Shown piece by piece: positions 5,962 to 9,012 of a DNA stretch of 9,012 nucleotides. The stretch lies in NCBI GenBank assembly GCA_019308705.1, contig JAFDHW010000072.1, forward strand, positions 1 through 9,012, read 5' to 3'. Each line of letters begins with the position of its first letter. Position 1 is the first letter of the stretch. The stretch is from Deltaproteobacteria bacterium. Lineage in GTDB: Bacteria; Desulfobacterota; Desulfobacteria; Desulfobacterales; Desulfatibacillaceae. The position numbers were made by a program, and so were the translations under genes. The notes below the pieces were generated by a model. It searched no databases and was not told the origin of the DNA. It saw only the letters and a list, made by a program, of their open reading frames with translations.

Positions 5962-6963
5962 ATGACCCCACGCGCCTCCAGGCGTCCCGCGCCCTTTGAC
6001 CGCAGCCGTCTGGCCCTGCTTCCGCTGGACCGCCGTATCCACGACATGAACGCGGACCAGATCCTCGACCTGACTCCGGTGGAGGAATCCCGCATCCCCG
6101 GGCCCCTGGCCGAGACCGCCCGGCGCGTGGTGCGCGCCAGGCGGGAGGGCGCACCCGTCCTCTTCATGATGGGGGCCCACGTGCTCAGGAGCGGGGTGCA
6201 GCGCTACCTTGCGGACCTCATGGAGCGGGGGTACATTTCCGCGGTGGCGGCCAACGGCGCGTGCGCCATCCACGATTTCGAGCTGGCGCTCATCGGCGCC
6301 ACCACGGAGTCCGTGGCCAAGTACATCGCCGAGGGCCGGTTCGGGCTGTGGCGGGAAACCGGCCGCATCAACGACGTGGTGAACAAGGCCTACGCCGCGG
6401 ACCCGGAGGCCGGTTACGGCCAGGCCCTTGGCCGGGAGATATGGAACGGGGACTACCCGCACAAGGACATCTCCCTTTTCGCGGCCGGGGAAAGGTTTTC
6501 CGTGCCCGTACTGGTGCACGTGGCCCTGGGCCAGGACATCATCCACGAGCACCCGAATTTCAACCCCGAGGCCGCGGCGCGGCTTTCCTACAATGATTTC
6601 CTCACCCTGGCCTCGGTGGTGGAGGGGCTGTCCAACGGCGTGGTCATGAACTTCGGCACCGCGGTCATGGGGCCGGAGGTGTTTTTGAAGGCGCTTGCCA
6701 TGGCCCGCAACGCGGCCCGGCAACAAGGCAGGGCCGTGGAGAGGTTCTCCACCCTGGTGGCGGATTTGCGCGACCTGGGGGAAAACCCCTGCAGCGGGTC
6801 GGACCACGGCACGGAAACCTACTATTTTCGGCCCCAGAAGACCCTTTTGGTGCGCACCCTGGCCGGCGGGGACAGCTTTTACGTGCGGGGAAAACACGCG
6901 GACACGGTGCCCGCCCTGTGGACCGCGGTGGGCCTGGCGGAAAACGAGGAACGCAAGGCATGA
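5962..6963 (+). CDS. Deoxyhypusine synthase-like protein of unknown function
   Basis: This is a 333-residue soluble protein from a conserved but, as far as I know, uncharacterised bacterial family. Segments resemble the NAD-binding Rossmann-like fold of deoxyhypusine synthase. MMGAHVLRSG (69-78) fits the LGYTSN-type glycine region, AVAANGACAIHDFEL (94-108) fits the TTAGGVEED region, and VPVLVHVALGQDIIH (181-195) fits IPVFSPALTDGSLGD. FGTAVMGPEV (231-240) falls where the enzyme has its GGGVVKH active-site lysine, but no lysine is present there. True deoxyhypusine synthesis is therefore unlikely, and bacteria generally lack the eIF5A substrate. The start ATG 5962 has GGGA six bases upstream and lies downstream of the predicted promoter. 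Its stop overlaps the next gene as ATGA, implying coupled translation with a sugar nucleotidyltransferase and a role in the same pathway. The fold call is inference. Confidence 0.7.
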   Translation: MTPRASRRPAPFDRSRLALLPLDRRIHDMNADQILDLTPVEESRIPGPLAETARRVVRARREGAPVLFMMGAHVLRSGVQRYLADLMERGYISAVAANGACAIHDFELALIGATTESVAKYIAEGRFGLWRETGRINDVVNKAYAADPEAGYGQALGREIWNGDYPHKDISLFAAGERFSVPVLVHVALGQDIIHEHPNFNPEAAARLSYNDFLTLASVVEGLSNGVVMNFGTAVMGPEVFLKALAMARNAARQQGRAVERFSTLVADLRDLGENPCSGSDHGTETYYFRPQKTLLVRTLAGGDSFYVRGKHADTVPALWTAVGLAENEERKA

Positions 6964-7445
6964 AGGTCCTGGACCTTTTCGACCTGGCCGAACGGCTCAA
7001 AAAGCTCAAAGCAGAGGGCAAGACCGTGGTGCACGCCCACGGGTGCTTCGACCTCATGCACCCCGGGCACATCAAGCACCTGCAAGCGGCGAAAGAGTTC
7101 GGCGACGTGCTGGTGGTGACCATCACCCCGGACGAGTACATCGACAAGGGCCCGGACCGGCCCGTGTTCAACCAGGCCCTGCGCGCGGATTCCCTGGCCG
7201 CGCTTTCCTGCGTGGACTACGTGGCCGTGAACAAGTGGCCCACGGCCGAGGAAACCCTGCGCACCCTGCGGCCGGACATCTACGTCAAGGGCCAGGAGTT
7301 CGAGCACCTGGAGGACAAGACCGGCAAGATCCAGAAGGAATTCGAGGTGGTGAAGGAGATCGGCGCCAGGCTCATGGTGACCCACGAGGTGGTGTTCTCC
7401 TCCACCAAGCTGTTGAACGAACACTTTCTGAAGAAGTCGGGATAA
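6960..7445 (+). CDS. HxGH nucleotidyltransferase, HldE C-terminal/cytidylyltransferase family
   Basis: This 161-residue stand-alone enzyme belongs to the family of RfaE2/HldE adenylyltransferase domain and glycerol-3-phosphate cytidylyltransferase. These activate a sugar phosphate with NTP to give a nucleotide sugar and pyrophosphate. Motifs seen are GCFDLMHPGH with intact HxGH (H34-H37), VKG (109-111) and FSSTKLL (146-152), the last corresponding to the nucleotide-binding ISS-type motif near the C-terminus. The VNKWPTAEETLRTLRPD segment (90-106) also fits this family. ATG 6960 overlaps the stop of the preceding gene (ATGA), with GAGGA nine bases upstream. The next gene is a paralogous domain fused to a kinase. 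Together they suggest activation of a heptose-like or related sugar for surface polysaccharide; the actual sugar and nucleotide are unknown. Confidence 0.9.
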   Translation: MKVLDLFDLAERLKKLKAEGKTVVHAHGCFDLMHPGHIKHLQAAKEFGDVLVVTITPDEYIDKGPDRPVFNQALRADSLAALSCVDYVAVNKWPTAEETLRTLRPDIYVKGQEFEHLEDKTGKIQKEFEVVKEIGARLMVTHEVVFSSTKLLNEHFLKKSG

Positions 7446-7559
7446 AAGGGATATCGGCCCGCTTGGCAGACGGCGTTTCGTGCTTGATTCGGCCTGCAAC
7501 GGAAGTGTCGGCATTTGGTCAACCTCCAAAGGCGTCGATAGCCCGGCCTGGCCCCCAAA

Positions 7560-7578
7560 GGGAATGCGAAGCATTCCC
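7560..7578. repeat. Perfect small hairpin GGGAATGC-GAA-GCATTCCC
   Basis: There is an eight-base perfect inverted repeat with a three-base loop in the 222-base gap between the stand-alone nucleotidyltransferase and the fusion gene. No T-tract follows on the plus strand, so it is unlikely to be a plain terminator. It sits 26 bases before the larger palindrome and may be part of one repeated element. The rest of the gap from 7446 to 7559 shows nothing I can name. Confidence 0.6.
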
Positions 7579-7604
7579 GAACCGGTAAGTTTTTGAAGGA
7601 GGGT

Positions 7605-7640
7605 GTGGGAGGAAACTTTTTCCAAAAAGGTTCCTCCCAC
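7605..7640. repeat. 17-bp-stem palindrome upstream of the fusion gene
   Basis: The arms are 7605-7621 (GTGGGAGGAAACTTTTT) and 7624-7640 (AAAAAGGTTCCTCCCAC). They pair with one mismatch around a two-base centre. An element of this form, preceded by AAGTTTTTGAAGGAGGG (7587-7603), looks like extragenic palindromes I recall from sulfate-reducing deltaproteobacteria. It ends 27 bases before the proposed ATT start, so it lies in the 5' leader of the fusion gene and can influence translation or read-through. Confidence 0.65.
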
Positions 7641-7661
7641 GAAAAATTCAAACATGGGAGG
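7633..7661 (+). promoter_or_regulatory. Shine-Dalgarno with complementary upstream strand, possible translational switch
   Basis: TGGGAGG (7655-7661) is a strong Shine-Dalgarno, six bases before ATT at 7668. CCTCCCA (7633-7639) is its exact complement. The same seven bases also form part of the right arm of the 7605-7640 hairpin. The RNA can thus fold with either the hairpin formed (ribosome site free) or the ribosome site paired (hairpin opened). Complementarity is seen directly; regulation is inference. Confidence 0.45.
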
Positions 7662-7667
7662 CCTGCC

Positions 7668-9012
7668 ATTTCCAGCGCGCGGGAAAAGATCCTGTGGCTG
7701 AGGGACCTTTCGGCCAAGGTCCGGGAGCTTCAGGCCCAGGGCAAGACCGTGGTCCAGTCCCACGGGGTGTTTGACATCATCCACCCGGGCATCATCCACC
7801 ACCTGGAGGAGGCCCGGGAGATGGGCGACGTCCTGGTGGTGACGGTGATCCGCGACGCCAACGTGCGTCGTGGACCGGGCCGGCCGGTGTTTCCCGAGGA
7901 CCACCGGGCCAAGAACGTGGCTTCGCTTTCCATCGTGGACTACGTGGCCGTGGTGGACGACGAGATGCCCTTTGACTGCGTAAAGCAGATCAGGCCGGAC
8001 ATCCTGGCCCGGGGCCAGGCCCACGCCAAGCGCGACCGCAAGATCCACAACCACCTGTTCCACAAGGAGCGGGAGCTTTTCCTGGCCAAAAGCCGGCTGC
8101 TGGAGACCAAGGGGTTCGAGTACATCACCTCGGACTTGATCAACGAGTTTTTGGATGTTTTGCCCGGCGACGCCCGGCGGTTTTTGGACAAGTTCTCCGG
8201 GCGGTACCGGCTGGAGGACGTGGTGTCCTCCCTGGACCGCGCCCGGGACCTCTCCGTGCTTCTGATCGGCGACGGCATCGTGGACGAGTACCATTACTGC
8301 TCGCCCCTGGGAAAATCCGCCAAGGCCCAGCTGGTGGTGAACAAGTACCTGAACCACGAGGTGTTCGCGGGCGGGGCCTTCGCCATCGCAAACCACGTGT
8401 CCGGCATAGCGGAAAAGGTCACCCTGGCCACGCTTTTGGGCGAGGAGGACCCCCGGGAAGAGTTCGCCCGGTCGCACCTGGCGCCCAACGTGAAGCCCAG
8501 GTTCTTCTTCCGGGACGACGGCCCCACGGTGGTGAAGAAGCGCTACGTGGACCACTACACCAACCAGAAGCTCTTCGAGGTGAATTTTTTAAACGACGCG
8601 CCGGTCTCCGGGCCCGTGGAAAGGGATATCCTGGATTTTTTGGCCGACCAGATCCCCAAGCACGACCTGGTGCTGGTGTCGGACTTCGGGCACGGGCTGC
8701 TGTCTCCGGCCATGGTGGAGCTCATCGAGTCCACGGCCGGCCGGCTGGCGGTGAACTCCCAGACCAACGCGGCCAACTCCGGATTCAACCTCATCACCCG
8801 GTACAAGGGCGCGCACTTCGTGTGCCTGGACGAGGCCGAAGCCCGGCTGAGCGTAGGCGACAAGTTCGGGCCTGTGGAGGACGTGGCCTGCAGGCTCGCC
8901 GACATCCTGGAAACCGAGCTTCTCCTGGTGACCACGGGCAAGAAGGGCTCGGTGGGCGTGGCCCGGGACCGGGAGATCTTCCACACCCCCATCTTCTCCT
9001 CCAAGGTGGTGG
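7668..9012 (+). CDS. Nucleotidyltransferase-PfkB kinase fusion, partial at window end
   Basis: 448 residues are visible and the frame runs off the end. Residues 1-165 form an HxGH nucleotidyltransferase domain. Residues from about 195 form a ribokinase/PfkB domain with LLIGDGIVDEY (G201-D202), a sugar-site AGGAFAIANHV (GG at 235-236), VKKRYVDHYTNQKLFEV (289-305), SDFGHGLLS (338-346), VNSQTNAANSGFN (362-374) and LLVTTGKKG. The window ends just before the expected catalytic GAGD. E. coli HldE has the kinase first; here the order is reversed, as in fusions I recall from surface-sugar clusters. The nucleotidyltransferase domain looks degenerate: HPGI (39-42) replaces HPGH, ARG replaces VKG, and TSDLI replaces SSTKLI. 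No ATG, GTG or TTG gives a credible start. ATT at 7668 has GGGAGG six bases upstream and gives the family-like N-terminus SSAREKI. CTG 7692 is an alternative. Confidence 0.88.
   Translation, partial: MSSAREKILWLRDLSAKVRELQAQGKTVVQSHGVFDIIHPGIIHHLEEAREMGDVLVVTVIRDANVRRGPGRPVFPEDHRAKNVASLSIVDYVAVVDDEMPFDCVKQIRPDILARGQAHAKRDRKIHNHLFHKERELFLAKSRLLETKGFEYITSDLINEFLDVLPGDARRFLDKFSGRYRLEDVVSSLDRARDLSVLLIGDGIVDEYHYCSPLGKSAKAQLVVNKYLNHEVFAGGAFAIANHVSGIAEKVTLATLLGEEDPREEFARSHLAPNVKPRFFFRDDGPTVVKKRYVDHYTNQKLFEVNFLNDAPVSGPVERDILDFLADQIPKHDLVLVSDFGHGLLSPAMVELIESTAGRLAVNSQTNAANSGFNLITRYKGAHFVCLDEAEARLSVGDKFGPVEDVACRLADILETELLLVTTGKKGSVGVARDREIFHTPIFSSKVV

Noticed and set aside
5764..6897. Upstream extension of the lnt frame
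   Set aside because: It is antisense to the deoxyhypusine synthase-like gene and crosses the divergent promoter region. Lnt starts normally at 5763.
7605..7667. GTG at 7605 as start of the fusion gene
   Set aside because: It is in frame and open, but the purine tract is only two bases away. The added 21 residues are encoded by the palindrome and have no counterpart in the paralog.
7654..7701. Short ATG frame (15 codons) overlapping the fusion's ribosome site
   Set aside because: It has no ribosome site of its own and is out of frame with the fusion. A leader-peptide role cannot be excluded but nothing supports it.
6879..8555. Minus-strand open frame of 558 codons
   Set aside because: It is antisense to the nucleotidyltransferase and fusion genes, whose motifs are clear. 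The translation is low-complexity, rich in H, G, V and L, as expected for the complement of a GC-rich gene, and it runs through the intergenic palindromes.

Overview
The window looks like a chromosomal segment of a GC-rich Gram-negative bacterium, most likely a deltaproteobacterium (Desulfobacterota). The grounds are an outer-membrane lipoprotein maturation gene (lnt), a type IV pilin with Geobacter/Desulfo-like features, a DUF3047 exported protein, a cytidylyltransferase-kinase fusion of surface-sugar type, and intergenic palindromes of a kind I associate with sulfate-reducing deltaproteobacteria. That last point is recollection, not a search. No phage, transposase, CRISPR, tRNA or rRNA is visible.

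Layout. Positions 6-110 hold a long imperfect palindrome. It ends exactly at the stop codon of a minus-strand exported DUF3047 protein (111-779). Next, also on the minus strand, come a small prepilin (826-1185, GTG start) and a UlaG-like metallo-beta-lactamase-fold hydrolase (1374-2123) with its own rho-independent terminator (about 1323-1361). A lone plus-strand gene for a 70-residue two-helix membrane protein (2169-2381) is wedged between minus-strand units. The minus-strand operon lnt (5763-4150), prfB (4121-3023) and an HD-domain hydrolase gene (3017-2463) is tightly packed. Its prfB carries the intact classical +1 programmed frameshift, so the true gene starts at 4121, not at the first in-frame ATG at 4006.

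Divergently from lnt, a plus-strand operon begins behind a good sigma-70-type promoter (TTGACA at 5880). It encodes a protein resembling deoxyhypusine synthase (5962-6963). This overlaps by ATGA a stand-alone HxGH nucleotidyltransferase (6960-7445). A 222-base gap with two hairpins follows, then a nucleotidyltransferase-PfkB kinase fusion (7668 to the window edge). The fusion has the domain order opposite to E. coli HldE.

The plus-strand operon is the most interesting part. The fusion has no ATG, GTG or TTG start in a credible place, but has a strong Shine-Dalgarno six bases before an ATT codon. The arm of the upstream hairpin is complementary to that Shine-Dalgarno. The fusion's nucleotidyltransferase domain has lost the second histidine of HxGH (HPGI), while the neighbouring stand-alone enzyme keeps HPGH. 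I infer a sugar-activation pathway, possibly for a heptose-like surface sugar, in which the stand-alone enzyme does the nucleotidyl transfer, the fusion provides the kinase, and the first protein does an unknown step. The substrate cannot be read from the sequence.
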